A stretch of DNA of 64,000 nucleotides from an uncultured Halomonas sp. Lineage in GTDB: Bacteria; Pseudomonadota; Gammaproteobacteria; Pseudomonadales; Halomonadaceae. Every line of letters begins with the position of its first letter. Position 1 is the first letter of the stretch. A program made the position numbers and the translations under genes. Below the pieces are notes generated by a model. The model ran no database searches. It was not told where the DNA came from and was given only the letters and a program-made list of their open reading frames with translations. The DNA lies in contig NZ_CANMVL010000011.1 in NCBI RefSeq assembly GCF_947501415.1, positions 186,001 through 250,000 on the forward strand, written 5' to 3'. Shown piece after piece: positions 9,650-18,647 of this stretch.

Positions 9650-10803
9650 ACGCGCCGACCTATGAGGCCGTGCCAGTGAAAATAGCCCTAGTACATATGC
9701 GCCACGCTGCCTCCGGCGGTACAGAGCGCTTTCTCAATGAGCTGTCACGCTACCTGGCAGAGCGTGGTGAGGACGTTACAATCATCTGTCGCTCCCATGT
9801 GGCACCTGCACATCCGGCCATTCGATTTGTTCGCCTACGCCCGTTCAGTATCGGAAAAGCCCAGCGTATGTGGCGTTTTGCTGAGGCGGTAGAACGACAC
9901 GTTAAGACAGCCGACTATGACTTGGTCTACGGACTGGGAAAGACTTGGACTCATGACCTGCTGCGCATCGGAGGTGGCACTGTCCATCACCATCTTGCCT
10001 CGAAGCCGAAGCGTCAGTGGCGGTGGAAGGATAGGGTGGCTGCGCGAATTGAGGCCCGGGCCATGGCGCCTGGCGCCTATTATCATGTGGTATCAAATTC
10101 TCGGCAAAGCGATCATGAGATTGCCGAAGCGTACAATGTACCTGCTGAGCGACGTTCTGTGATTCATAACTTTGTCGACACGCATCGTTTTGACCGCACA
10201 CGGCTCAGTGATGATGTTAGTGCTCTTTCCCGGGAATTAGGATTGGATGGTCAAGTTCCTGTTTTTCTGTTTTTGGGCACCGGTTATCGTCGTAAAGGGC
10301 TGGAGCCAACGATGGAAGCCTTCTCTCGGCTCGACCAGGAAGCCATCTTGCTGGTGGTTGGGCGTGACTCCCGGCAGGCTCAGTATCAGGAGCTCTCCCA
10401 GCGTCTCGGCATAGCAGATAAATGCCGTTTCCTGGGTGAGCAGCCTTCACCCGAACGATATTTTTCCCTCGCCGACTGCTACGTGCTGCCTGCGTATTAT
10501 GAGCCATTTGGCTTTACCGTACTTGAGGCACTTTCCTGTGGCACGCCAGTTATAACTACCAAAAAGTGTGGCGCTAAAGAAGTGGTAACGTCAGAGGTGG
10601 CTACGGTTATCGATCACCCAGATGATATTGAATCACTCACCGACGCTATGTCTCACTGGGCCAGGAGGAAAGGTGATGCTGATCTGAAAACTCGCTGCCG
10701 AGAGTTGGCATTATCCCTCGATGTAGAAGAAATCATGGCCCAGAACTACCGGTGCATTCTTGACGTATGCCAGCAAAAAAAGGCGGCTAAATGCCAGATG
10801 TAA
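9646..10803 (+). CDS. Glycosyltransferase family 4, WaaG-like
   Basis: A GT-B glycosyltransferase of about 385 residues. Landmarks are KIALVHMRHAASGGTERFL at the amino terminus, FLGTGYRRKGLEPTMEA in the middle and YYEPFGFTVLEALSCGTPV, carrying the E-x7-E motif. The pattern resembles WaaG, which adds the first outer-core glucose onto heptose II. The ATG at 9646 overlaps the GT2 stop as ATGA, implying translational coupling. An alternative GTG lies at the VKIALV position. Another start at 9613 lies inside the previous gene and is less likely. It overlaps the YrbL-like gene by 13 nt. Confidence 0.82.
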   Translation: MNAPTYEAVPVKIALVHMRHAASGGTERFLNELSRYLAERGEDVTIICRSHVAPAHPAIRFVRLRPFSIGKAQRMWRFAEAVERHVKTADYDLVYGLGKTWTHDLLRIGGGTVHHHLASKPKRQWRWKDRVAARIEARAMAPGAYYHVVSNSRQSDHEIAEAYNVPAERRSVIHNFVDTHRFDRTRLSDDVSALSRELGLDGQVPVFLFLGTGYRRKGLEPTMEAFSRLDQEAILLVVGRDSRQAQYQELSQRLGIADKCRFLGEQPSPERYFSLADCYVLPAYYEPFGFTVLEALSCGTPVITTKKCGAKEVVTSEVATVIDHPDDIESLTDAMSHWARRKGDADLKTRCRELALSLDVEEIMAQNYRCILDVCQQKKAAKCQM

Positions 10804-11378
10804 GGAATTGGAAAATCATCGGCCGGGGAGATGAGCGAATCTGCTATCTTCACCCAAATAATCCAGCTCGCTGCATCAAACTCAGCAGGGTAGAAAAGGC
10901 CAAGCAGACTCATCGAGAACTTCGATATTTCCGGCTCTTGAAGCGTAGGAAAGTTCCCTTTACATACATTCCTGAGTTCTTCGGGATAGTGAGGGATGAT
11001 GAAGTAATTGGAATCGAGCAGCAGCTAGTGCTGGATGAGAGTGCCGAGGTACCACCCAGCGTGGCAGGCTATCTGACCAAACAGCTGACACCGGAGCAAG
11101 CCCGCCGCTTCTGGGCCGGTCTCGATGCGCTTAAGTGCTATTTGCTAGCCTACAATGTAGTGCCCTGTGATCTGGTGATGAGTAACCTGCTAGTGATCGA
11201 GCGGTCAAATACCACTGACGTTATGTTGATTGACGGTCTCGGCGCTTCGGAACTCATCCCTTTGCCAGAGTATGTGCCTTGGCTTGGTCGACGCAAGATT
11301 CAGCGAAAGTGGGCCAGATTCATGGCTAAAACGGTTAAGCCGCACTTTGCAGCCACTCAGGGGTGTCAGGCACTGTAA
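10791..11378 (+). CDS. YrbL-family (PhoP-network) kinase-like protein
   Basis: A 195-residue protein matching the YrbL-PhoP_reg family. It shows GRGDERICYLHPNNPARCIKLS at the amino terminus, where a lysine follows a glycine-rich turn as in a kinase-like fold, then YNVVPCDLVMSNLLV and VMLIDGLGAS, reminiscent of a catalytic loop and metal-binding Asp. Relatives often sit in LPS core loci. E. coli YrbL is PhoP-regulated and of unclear function. It overlaps the upstream GT4, and its 3' end overlaps the convergent kdkA by 13 nt. A sugar- or lipid-kinase role on the core is inference only. Confidence 0.75.
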   Translation: MPDVRNWKIIGRGDERICYLHPNNPARCIKLSRVEKAKQTHRELRYFRLLKRRKVPFTYIPEFFGIVRDDEVIGIEQQLVLDESAEVPPSVAGYLTKQLTPEQARRFWAGLDALKCYLLAYNVVPCDLVMSNLLVIERSNTTDVMLIDGLGASELIPLPEYVPWLGRRKIQRKWARFMAKTVKPHFAATQGCQAL

Positions 11379-12097
11379 CCTTCGGTATACCCTTCGGAGA
11401 CCTGTTTGACAGCATTTCTTGCTGTTACACAATTGGTCAATTTGTCTAGTGAGCGCTCCAGCCGCTCGAGGTTTCTGCCCTTCCAGTCACCATCCCGGCG
11501 CAGCCGGCAACGATCCAGGTCGATCAGCCACACCTTGCCGCTGTTATCCACCAGCAGGTTGCGGGCATTGAGGTCGACATGGTCGAGGCCTACATCGTGG
11601 AAACGGCGGATGGTGGCACCGACCCGTTGGAGCAGGGTGTCATCGGCTTCGCCATTTTCCAGCAGGCTGGCCAGGGCGCGAGCGCCGGGAATACGAACAG
11701 TGAGGAGCGCGGCCTCATAGGTAAGACCATGGCGGGTTACGCTGGCGGCGACCGGTCGCGGAACCGGCAGGTCACGGGCAAGCAGGTCGGCGGTGAGGCG
11801 CATTTCGCGAAAGGCGCGGGTGCGCTCCAGCCCGGTCCATAGATAACGGGCATCACTGAAGCGTGCCACCATGCCGCCGCGGCGGTAGGGGCGCAGTACC
11901 CACTCTTCTCCGGTATCGGCATCCAGAAAGAGGCTGGCACCGCGCCCCGGAGCCTGGCCGGTGACCCGGCCTTGCGCCAGCCACCAATCGGGGTCGAAGG
12001 TTGACGGGCCAATTTGTGGCGCCTGTTCGGCGTCACATAGACTGTCCTTATCATATAGAATGTAGGACTTTCCCGTTCTCAATGTTGCCAAGCGCAT
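11366..12097 (-). CDS. kdkA: 3-deoxy-D-manno-octulosonic acid (Kdo) kinase
   Basis: KdkA phosphorylates the single Kdo of lipid A-Kdo in the cytoplasm, replacing the second Kdo found in enterics. The WaaP/KdkA kinase fold is visible in LRPYRRGGMVARFSDARYLW, in HDVGLDHVDLNARNLLV with its catalytic Asp and Asn, and in WLIDLDRCRLR with the metal-binding Asp. It is about 243 residues, as usual for the family. The ATG at 12097 has GAGG eight bases upstream. It shares a CATG with the divergent GT9 start. A kinase next to waaA suggests mono-Kdo, phosphorylated LPS; that is inference. Confidence 0.88.
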   Translation of the reverse strand: MRLATLRTGKSYILYDKDSLCDAEQAPQIGPSTFDPDWWLAQGRVTGQAPGRGASLFLDADTGEEWVLRPYRRGGMVARFSDARYLWTGLERTRAFREMRLTADLLARDLPVPRPVAASVTRHGLTYEAALLTVRIPGARALASLLENGEADDTLLQRVGATIRRFHDVGLDHVDLNARNLLVDNSGKVWLIDLDRCRLRRDGDWKGRNLERLERSLDKLTNCVTARNAVKQVSEGYTEGYSA

Positions 12098-13199
12098 GAA
12101 GCATCCTCTGCCCGTCCAACCCCGCCATATCGGCGTGCTGCGACTCTCCGCCCTGGGTGATGTCTGTAACCTGGTGCCGACGGTTCGCGCCCTGCAGCGC
12201 CAGTGGCCCGAGGCACGCATTACCTGGATCGTCGGCAAGGCCGAGCACAGTCTACTGGCGGGCCTCTCCGGGGTCGAGTTCGTGGTCTATGACAAGACCA
12301 GCGGTCTGGCAGGCATGCGCGCCCTGTGGCGCGAGTTGTCTGATACCCGCTTCGATGTGCTGCTGCATATGCAGCAGGCCCTACGAGCCAGCGTGTTGTC
12401 ACTTGGACTCAAGGCCGACGTGCGAGTGGGCTACGACAAGGCCCGCGCCAAGGATGCTCAACACTGGTTCACCCATCGTCAGCTTGCGCCTCATCCACAC
12501 GCCCATGTGCTCGAGTCGTTTCTCGATTTCGCCCGGCTGTTGGGGATCGAGGAGCCGAGTCTCGAATGGAATCTGGCGATTCCCTCGGCGGCCCATGACG
12601 AGGCGCGCTCCCTTACCGGCGATACCCCTTATCTGTTGATGAGCCCGTGCGCCAACCCACGGCTGCGCAACTTCCGCAACTGGTCTGCCGAGGGTTATGC
12701 CGCCGTGGTCCAGCACGCCTGGGAACAGCATGGTCTGCGCACCGTGCTGACTGGAGGAGGCAGCACACAGGAGCGGGAGGTAGGGGAGCGTATCCAGGCC
12801 CTCTGCCCGGCCGAGGCGGTGATCGATGCCATCGGCAACACCTCACTCAAGGGGCTGCTGGCGCTGATAGATGCCGCAGAGGCTGTCATCGCTCCGGACT
12901 CGGGCCCCGTGCATATGGCCAACGCGCTGAATACGCCGACGGTGGGGCTCTATGCCACCACCAATCCCGATCGTGCCGCGCCCTACCGCTGGCGCGACTT
13001 CGTGGTCAATCGCTACCCTCAGGCGGTGCGCACCTACCTGCACAAGGAGGTCGAGGATCTACCTTGGGGTCAGCGAGTGCGGCATCCTGATGCCATGTCG
13101 CTGATTCGCGCCGATGATGTGATCGAGCGCCTCGAGGCGGCCCTGCAGTATGCCGCCGACCACTCCACGGAAAGGACGCTTGCCGACGATGAGACTTGA
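12096..13199 (+). CDS. GT9 heptosyltransferase (WaaC-like)
   Basis: A second ADP-heptose-type GT9 enzyme of 367 residues. It shows [20 protein letters not shown] at the amino terminus and [20 protein letters not shown] in the donor-binding half. As WaaF is present at 3610, this is the best candidate in the window for heptosyltransferase I, which adds the first heptose to Kdo. The motif [15 protein letters not shown] is not the enteric WaaC form, so the symbol is withheld. The ATG is the only start before the conserved motif and has no strong Shine-Dalgarno. Its 3' end overlaps hldE by 11 nt. Confidence 0.82.
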   Translation: MKHPLPVQPRHIGVLRLSALGDVCNLVPTVRALQRQWPEARITWIVGKAEHSLLAGLSGVEFVVYDKTSGLAGMRALWRELSDTRFDVLLHMQQALRASVLSLGLKADVRVGYDKARAKDAQHWFTHRQLAPHPHAHVLESFLDFARLLGIEEPSLEWNLAIPSAAHDEARSLTGDTPYLLMSPCANPRLRNFRNWSAEGYAAVVQHAWEQHGLRTVLTGGGSTQEREVGERIQALCPAEAVIDAIGNTSLKGLLALIDAAEAVIAPDSGPVHMANALNTPTVGLYATTNPDRAAPYRWRDFVVNRYPQAVRTYLHKEVEDLPWGQRVRHPDAMSLIRADDVIERLEAALQYAADHSTERTLADDET

Positions 13200-14619
13200 T
13201 CTGACCGCCCTGGAGCACTCCCGTCTGCTGGTGGTGGGGGATGTCATGCTCGACCGCTACTGGCACGGCGGAACCTCGCGAATTTCGCCCGAGGCGCCGG
13301 TGCCGGTGGTGCGCGTCGAGGAGAGCGAGGACCGCCCCGGGGGCGCCGCCAACGTGGCACTCAATATCTCCTCCCTGGGCGCCCATGCCGCGCTCTCCGG
13401 CCTGGTGGGCGATGACGACAACGCCGACCGCCTGGTGAGTCGCCTGGAAGATGCCGGAGTGAGCACTTACTTCCAGCGCAGCCCGGGTGTGCCAACGATC
13501 ACCAAGCTTCGCGTGATGAGCCGCAACCAGCAGTTGATCCGCCTCGACTTCGAAGAGGGGCTGGGGGAGGCGGACACTTCCGGTTTGCTGGAGCGGGTGG
13601 AGGCGGCGCTGCCGGACAATGATCTGGTGATCCTCTCCGACTACGGCAAGGGAACGCTCAGCCGCGTCGAGGAGCTGATTCACCTGGTGCGCGCCAGTGG
13701 CAAGCGGGTACTGGTGGACCCCAAGGGACGTGATTTCTCGCGCTATCGTGGTGCCAGTGTGATTACTCCGAATCTGGCGGAGTTCGAGGCGGTGGTGGGT
13801 CACTGCCGCGACGATGCCGAACTGGCCGAGCGGGGCGAGGCCCTGCGTGCCGAGCTCGAACTGGAGGCGCTGCTGATCACTCGCAGCGAGAAGGGGATCA
13901 CCCTGATCCGTGAGGGGCACGACCCGCTTCACCTGCCCACTCGAGCGCGAGAGGTCTATGACGTCACCGGTGCCGGCGATACCGTGATCGGCGTGCTGGG
14001 TCTCGCTCTGGCCGCCGGGCATGGTTTCCCCGAAGCGATGACCCTGGCCAATCTGGCCGCCGGCCTGGTGGTGGCAAAGCCGGGAACCGCGACCCTGTCC
14101 ATCGCCGAGCTCTACACCGCCCTGCATGGCGATAAGCTGGCCGAGTTCGGGGTGATCGAGGAGCCAACGCTGATCGACGCGGTGCGTGCCGCCCAGGCGC
14201 GTGGCGAAAGGGTCGTGATGACCAACGGCTGCTTCGACATCCTTCATGCCGGCCATGTGGCCTATCTGGAGCAGGCCCGCCGGCTCGGTGACCGACTGGT
14301 CGTGGCGGTCAACGATGATGCCTCCATCGCGCGTCTCAAGGGTCCCAAGAGGCCCATCAACCCACTGGCGCGTCGCATGCAGGTGCTCGCCGGCCTGGGT
14401 GCCGTGGACTGGGTCGTTTCCTTTGGCGAGGAGACTCCACAGCGGCTGATCGAGGCCGTACTGCCCGATGTGCTGGTCAAGGGTGGCGACTACCGCCCCG
14501 ACCAGATCGCCGGTGGCCAGGCCGTGCGTGACGCCGGAGGTGAGGTGCGAGTACTGGGCTTCGAGGATGGCGTCTCCACCACGGCGATGATCTCCACCAT
14601 CCTCGACCGCGAGAGCTGA
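13189..14619 (+). CDS. hldE: Bifunctional heptose 7-phosphate kinase / heptose 1-phosphate adenylyltransferase
   Basis: HldE makes ADP-D-glycero-D-manno-heptose for LPS in two steps. Residues 1 to about 320 form a ribokinase-like kinase ([29 protein letters not shown] near 260). Residues from about 340 form a nucleotidyltransferase with [19 protein letters not shown], the H-x-G-H motif. Its 476 residues equal E. coli HldE within one residue. The start at 13189 fits; a longer in-frame start at 13150 lies deeper in the GT9 gene. The TGATG overlap with waaA indicates one operon. Confidence 0.95.
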   Translation: MRLDLTALEHSRLLVVGDVMLDRYWHGGTSRISPEAPVPVVRVEESEDRPGGAANVALNISSLGAHAALSGLVGDDDNADRLVSRLEDAGVSTYFQRSPGVPTITKLRVMSRNQQLIRLDFEEGLGEADTSGLLERVEAALPDNDLVILSDYGKGTLSRVEELIHLVRASGKRVLVDPKGRDFSRYRGASVITPNLAEFEAVVGHCRDDAELAERGEALRAELELEALLITRSEKGITLIREGHDPLHLPTRAREVYDVTGAGDTVIGVLGLALAAGHGFPEAMTLANLAAGLVVAKPGTATLSIAELYTALHGDKLAEFGVIEEPTLIDAVRAAQARGERVVMTNGCFDILHAGHVAYLEQARRLGDRLVVAVNDDASIARLKGPKRPINPLARRMQVLAGLGAVDWVVSFGEETPQRLIEAVLPDVLVKGGDYRPDQIAGGQAVRDAGGEVRVLGFEDGVSTTAMISTILDRES

Positions 14620-15896
14620 TGGGCTGGCCCCGGCAGGCCTACTCCGCGGCGCTGCATCTGGCGGCCCCCCTGCTATGGCGGCGCCTGCGCCGTGAGCATG
14701 GACTCACTGACCCCCGGCCGTTGCGCCTGGGGCGCATTCCCGAGACGCCTCCTGACACGCGCATGCTGTGGCTGCACTGCGCCTCCGTGGGGGAGGTGCA
14801 GGCGGCCAGGCCGTTGATCGAGGAGCTTCTCGCACGCTATCCCCGCCATACACTGACCGTGACTACCATGACCGCCACCGGTGCCGAGCGCGTCCGTGCG
14901 CTAGCCGAGGGTCAGCAGGATAGTCGGCTGAGTCATCACTTCGTACCCCTGGACTTCCCACGCGCCGCGTCGAGCTTCGTCGAGCGCCTGCGGCCCGAGC
15001 TGGCGCTGTTCTTCGAGACCGAGCTCTGGCCCAACCTGCTTCACGCCTGCCGCCATCGCGAGATACCGGTAGCGGTGGTCAATGGCCGACTCTCTGCACG
15101 CGCCCTGGAAGGCTATCGGCGGCTGCGTCCGTTGATGCGTGAGGCGCTGGGCTGTGTCGACTGGTTGGCCGCCAAGTCCAGTGAAGACGCCGCACGCTTC
15201 GCCGAGCTCGGCATGGCGCCGCGGCGTACCACCGTGGTGGGCTCGCTGAAGTTCGATATCGGCCTTGAGGACGGTGCTCGTCAGGTAAGTGAGCGCTTGC
15301 GTCAGCTGCTGGGGCGGCCCCGGGTCTGGGTGGCTGGCTCTACCCACGCGGGCGAGGAGTCGCGTCTGCTGGCCGCTCACGCTCTGCTGCGGGAGCACAC
15401 TCCCGAGGCCCTGCTGGTGCTGGTGCCGCGTCATCCACAGCGCTTCGATGAGGTGGCGAGCCTATGCGAGTCCCACGGCGAGGTGCCGGCTCGGCGCTCT
15501 CGAAGCGAATGGCCCGGGCAGGGGACCTCGGTCTATCTGGCCGACACCATGGGTGAGCTCTCCGCGCTCTATGGCGCGGCGGACCTGGCCTTTGTCGGTG
15601 GGAGCCTGGTACCGGTGGGTGGCCACAATCTGCTCGAGCCTGCGGCCCTCGGCGTACCGGTGCTTACCGGGCCCGAGCTGGCCAACTTCATGGATGTGGC
15701 GGAGGCACTGCGTGCCGCCGATGCCCTGGTGGAGACACCCGATGAAGAGGCGCTCGCCGAGGCGCTGATCGCGCTGTTTGCCGACCCGGCCGAGCGCCGC
15801 CGCCTCGGTGAAGCGGGGCGCGATGTAGTGGCCGCCAACCGTGGGGCCCTGGCAAAGACCCTGAAGGGGCTGGACAGGTTGCTACCGGTGAAGTGA
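14619..15896 (+). CDS. waaA: Kdo transferase
   Basis: WaaA (KdtA) attaches Kdo to lipid IVA at the inner membrane. Landmarks are a hydrophobic amino terminus, LWLHCASVGEVQAARPLIEEL with the catalytic Glu, LFFETELWPNLL, and FVGGSLVPVGGHNLLEPAALG in the donor-binding half. Its 425 residues are typical. It is the last gene of the GT9-hldE-waaA operon, with start and stop overlapping. Because kdkA is present, it is probably monofunctional, adding one Kdo; that is inferred by analogy with kdkA-containing species. Confidence 0.94.
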   Translation: MGWPRQAYSAALHLAAPLLWRRLRREHGLTDPRPLRLGRIPETPPDTRMLWLHCASVGEVQAARPLIEELLARYPRHTLTVTTMTATGAERVRALAEGQQDSRLSHHFVPLDFPRAASSFVERLRPELALFFETELWPNLLHACRHREIPVAVVNGRLSARALEGYRRLRPLMREALGCVDWLAAKSSEDAARFAELGMAPRRTTVVGSLKFDIGLEDGARQVSERLRQLLGRPRVWVAGSTHAGEESRLLAAHALLREHTPEALLVLVPRHPQRFDEVASLCESHGEVPARRSRSEWPGQGTSVYLADTMGELSALYGAADLAFVGGSLVPVGGHNLLEPAALGVPVLTGPELANFMDVAEALRAADALVETPDEEALAEALIALFADPAERRRLGEAGRDVVAANRGALAKTLKGLDRLLPVK

Positions 15897-15909
15897 GTGC
15901 TCACTTCGC
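15888..15909. terminator. Hairpin between convergent waaA and rpiA
   Basis: A 10-bp inverted repeat (15888-15897 with 15900-15909, one G-T pair) overlaps the waaA stop codon. No T-run follows in either direction. It may terminate or stabilise transcripts, but it is weak as an intrinsic terminator. Confidence 0.3.
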
Positions 15910-15920
15910 TCCGAGGCCTA

Positions 15921-16595
15921 TCATGCAGGGGAGAGGCGCTCCACACCCTGGGCGGTTCCCAGCAGCAGCACATCGGCACCGCGGGCCGCGAAAAGACCAT
16001 TGGTGACCACCCCCACGATGGCATTGATGCGTGCCTCCATGGCCTGTGGGTCGTCGATCATGAAATCGTAGCAGTCGATGATCTGGTTGCCATTATCGGT
16101 GACCACCCCCTCCCGATAGACCGGGTCGGCACCCAGCTTGACGAGTTCCCGGGCCACGTAGGAGCGGGCCATGGGAATCACCTCTACCGGCAGCGGAAAG
16201 GCACCCAGGCGCGCGACCCGCTTGGAGGCGTCGGCGATGCACACAAACGTCTCGGCACAGGCGGCCACGACCTTCTCGCGAGTCAGCGCCGCGCCACCGC
16301 CCTTGATCATATGTAAGTGAGCGTTGACTTCGTCGGCGCCGTCGATATAGAAGGGCACCGTGCCCACGGAGTTGAGCTCGAATACCTCGATGCCATGGGT
16401 GCGCAGTCGCTCGGCGCTGGCTTCGGAGCTGGCCACGGCACCGGCAAAGTCGTGACGCAGCTCGGCCAGGCGATCGATGAAGCGGTTGGCGGTGGAGCCG
16501 GTGCCGATACCGAGCACGGTGTCGCGATGCAGGTGGGGGCGCACCTCATCGATGGCGGCCGCCGCGACGGCATCCTTGAGCTCATCCTGGTTCAT
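15921..16595 (-). CDS. rpiA: Ribose-5-phosphate isomerase A
   Basis: RpiA interconverts ribose 5-phosphate and ribulose 5-phosphate in the pentose phosphate pathway. Visible motifs are [17 protein letters not shown] near residue 25, [19 protein letters not shown] near residue 80 with the catalytic aspartates and lysine, and [19 protein letters not shown]. Its 224 residues match the family (about 219). The ATG at 16595 is preceded by AGGAGAA at good spacing; the longer frame upstream is rejected. It is divergent from ilvA. Confidence 0.95.
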   Translation of the reverse strand: MNQDELKDAVAAAAIDEVRPHLHRDTVLGIGTGSTANRFIDRLAELRHDFAGAVASSEASAERLRTHGIEVFELNSVGTVPFYIDGADEVNAHLHMIKGGGAALTREKVVAACAETFVCIADASKRVARLGAFPLPVEVIPMARSYVARELVKLGADPVYREGVVTDNGNQIIDCYDFMIDDPQAMEARINAIVGVVTNGLFAARGADVLLLGTAQGVERLSPA

Positions 16596-16801
16596 GGGGC
16601 GTTCTCCTGAGGGAGTGGTGAATCGTTGTGGTGAATCGCCGCGGAGGCGTCGGCGAGAAGGGGCCGACATTATAGGCCAGCTAGCGCTATCTGCCGATGG
16701 TCAGTGCTGGACGCTGGGCCCGCGAAAATGCTACCAATAAGGGTTCCTCGCACCGCAGCATTCATGCTGCGCCCTCACGCGTCACGCCGCTGGATACCAG
16801 G

Positions 16802-18316
16802 ATGCTCGAAGCTACCGTCAAGAAGATTCTCCAGGCCCGGGTCTATGAAGCCGCTCGGGAAACCCCCATCTCGCCGGCCCCCTTTCTCTCCCGTCGCTTC
16901 AACAACACCATTCTGATCAAGCGTGAGGACCTGCAGCCGGTTTACTCCTTCAAGATTCGCGGCGCCTACAACAAGATGGCCCTGCTCAGCGAGGAGCAGA
17001 AGGCCAAGGGCGTGATCGCGGCCTCGGCCGGCAATCATGCCCAGGGTCTGGCGATGGCGGCGAAGCAGATGGGCGTCAAGGCGACCATCGTGATGCCTCG
17101 TATCACGCCCGATATCAAGGTACAGGCGGTGCGTGCCCGTGGGGCCAAGGTGGTGCTCAAGGGAGATGCCTTTGCCGAGGCCGCCGAACATGCGCAGTCG
17201 TTGATCGAGGAGCATGGTTATACCTATATCCCGCCCTTCGACGATATCGATGTGGTGGCGGGACAGGGCACCATCGCCGTGGAGATCCTGCGCCAGCAAG
17301 CGGGTGCGTTGGATGCGATCTTCGTGCCGGTGGGCGGCGGCGGCCTGATTGCCGGCGTGGCCGCCTACGTCAAGTATCTGCGTCCGGATATCAAGGTGAT
17401 CGGTGTCGAGGCCGAGGATAGTGCCTGCTTCAAGGCGGCACTCGAGGCGGGCAAGCGGGTTACCCTCGATCAGGTGGGGGTGTTTGCCGAGGGGGTGGCC
17501 GTGGCCCAGGTCGGCAAGGTGCCCTTCGATATCGCCCGCGAGCTGGTCGACGAGGTCATTACCGTCAATACCGATGAGATGTGCGCGGCGGTCAAGGATA
17601 TCTTCGAGGAGACCCGAGCGGTCTCCGAGACCTCCGGCGCGCTCTCCCTGGCGGGGCTCAAGAAGTATATCCAGCAGACCGGCGTCGAGGGGCAGACGCT
17701 GCTGTGCATCAACTCCGGCGCCAATACCAACTTCGACCGCCTCCAGCATATCGCCGAACGCACCGAGCTCGGTGAGCAGCGCGAGGCGATCCTGGCCGTG
17801 ACCATCTCCGAGCGGCCGGGCAGCTTCAAGAAGTTCTGCAAGACCATCGGCAAACGCATGGTCACCGAGTTCAACTACCGCTATGCGGATCCGGAGCATG
17901 CGCATATCTTCGTCGGCGTGCAGGTGAAGCCCGGCGGAGAGGATCGGCAGGCGGTGATCGACAGGCTTCGCGATGCCGGTTATGCGGTGGAGGATCTCAC
18001 CGATAATGAGCTGGCCAAGCTCCATATTCGCCATCTGGGGGGTGGTCGACCCAAGCAGCAGTTCGATGAGGAGGTCTACCGATTCGAGTTTCCGGAGCGT
18101 CCGGGAGCGCTGATGAACTTCCTCACCCACCTGCCCCATGACTGGAATATCTCGCTGTTTCATTACCGGAATCACGGTGCCGCCTATGGCCGGGTGCTGG
18201 TAGGCATGCAGGTGCCCAATGGCGATCGCTCCCATGTCGAGGAGTATTTCGACGCCATTGGCTACCGCTACTGGAAGGAGTCCGACAACGCCGCCTATCG
18301 GCTCTTCATGGCGTGA
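16802..18316 (+). CDS. ilvA: Biosynthetic threonine ammonia-lyase
   Basis: IlvA deaminates threonine to 2-oxobutanoate, the committed step of isoleucine synthesis. The PLP lysine is Lys51 in PVYSFKIRGAYNK. The phosphate-binding loop GGGGLIAGVAAYVKYL is near residue 180. The last 180 residues form two ACT-like regulatory domains expected to bind isoleucine and valine. Its 504 residues indicate the long, feedback-regulated biosynthetic form and not the short catabolic TdcB. The ATG at 16802 is chosen by homology of M-L-E-A-T-V-K-K; upstream in-frame codons look non-coding. Confidence 0.93.
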   Translation: MLEATVKKILQARVYEAARETPISPAPFLSRRFNNTILIKREDLQPVYSFKIRGAYNKMALLSEEQKAKGVIAASAGNHAQGLAMAAKQMGVKATIVMPRITPDIKVQAVRARGAKVVLKGDAFAEAAEHAQSLIEEHGYTYIPPFDDIDVVAGQGTIAVEILRQQAGALDAIFVPVGGGGLIAGVAAYVKYLRPDIKVIGVEAEDSACFKAALEAGKRVTLDQVGVFAEGVAVAQVGKVPFDIARELVDEVITVNTDEMCAAVKDIFEETRAVSETSGALSLAGLKKYIQQTGVEGQTLLCINSGANTNFDRLQHIAERTELGEQREAILAVTISERPGSFKKFCKTIGKRMVTEFNYRYADPEHAHIFVGVQVKPGGEDRQAVIDRLRDAGYAVEDLTDNELAKLHIRHLGGGRPKQQFDEEVYRFEFPERPGALMNFLTHLPHDWNISLFHYRNHGAAYGRVLVGMQVPNGDRSHVEEYFDAIGYRYWKESDNAAYRLFMA

Positions 18317-18405
18317 GGAGGCGTGCTGGGAGGAAGTGAGTGCTGACTCGCTCAGTGGACCTCGCCAGGCGGAAGTTTCATGAGGTGAACGTTGAGTCAG
18401 AGCGG

Positions 18406-18434
18406 TTGTCTTGATGGTTGCGTCAGCTTATAGT
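18406..18434 (+). promoter_or_regulatory. Sigma-70-type promoter upstream of the 31-codon ORF
   Basis: TTGTCT (18406-18411) and TATAGT (18429-18434) are separated by exactly 17 bp, a near-consensus promoter. Predicted transcription would start near 18441, about 30 nt before the small ORF. It is one of the cleanest promoters seen by eye in the window. Confidence 0.6.
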
Positions 18435-18469
18435 CGCCGACGTTTAAATCTTGCTACCCGGAGTCGAAG

Positions 18470-18565
18470 ATGAAGCGCAAGCCCGATGTGGTCAGGGCCC
18501 TGGTGCTGTTGTTTGGTATTGGCGTCGTGGCAACCGGCTATGCCCAGGCGCTGGTCGGCAACTGA
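18470..18565 (+). CDS. Small membrane-protein ORF, 31 codons, unknown function
   Basis: A tiny ORF reads MKRKPDVVRALVLLFG followed by IGVVATGYAQALVGN and a stop. It has a basic amino terminus and one hydrophobic segment from about residue 8 to 24, so it is a single-pass membrane peptide or a short secreted one. A GGAG Shine-Dalgarno lies 6-9 nt before the ATG. A good promoter sits upstream and a 17-bp hairpin downstream, making a self-contained transcription unit. GC-biased third positions match host genes. I do not recognise a named family. Confidence 0.6.
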   Translation: MKRKPDVVRALVLLFGIGVVATGYAQALVGN

Positions 18566-18592
18566 TCACGAGCTGTCGAGCCCCGCCAGAGT

Positions 18593-18636
18593 GTCAACGG
18601 GCCGATGCCGAGAGGCATCGGCCCGTTGACGTTTCC
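18593..18636. terminator. Long perfect hairpin after the small ORF
   Basis: A perfect 17-bp stem (18593-18609 with 18614-18630) is closed by a GAGA tetraloop and followed by GTTTCC. The T-tract is short, but the stem is exceptional. It lies between the small ORF and the convergent fau gene and may act in both directions. Confidence 0.65.
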
Positions 18637-18647
18637 AGGCGGATGTA

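Noticed and set aside
16596..16801. Leader peptide or riboswitch before ilvA
   Set aside because: No run of Ile/Leu/Val codons and no convincing attenuator hairpins were found.
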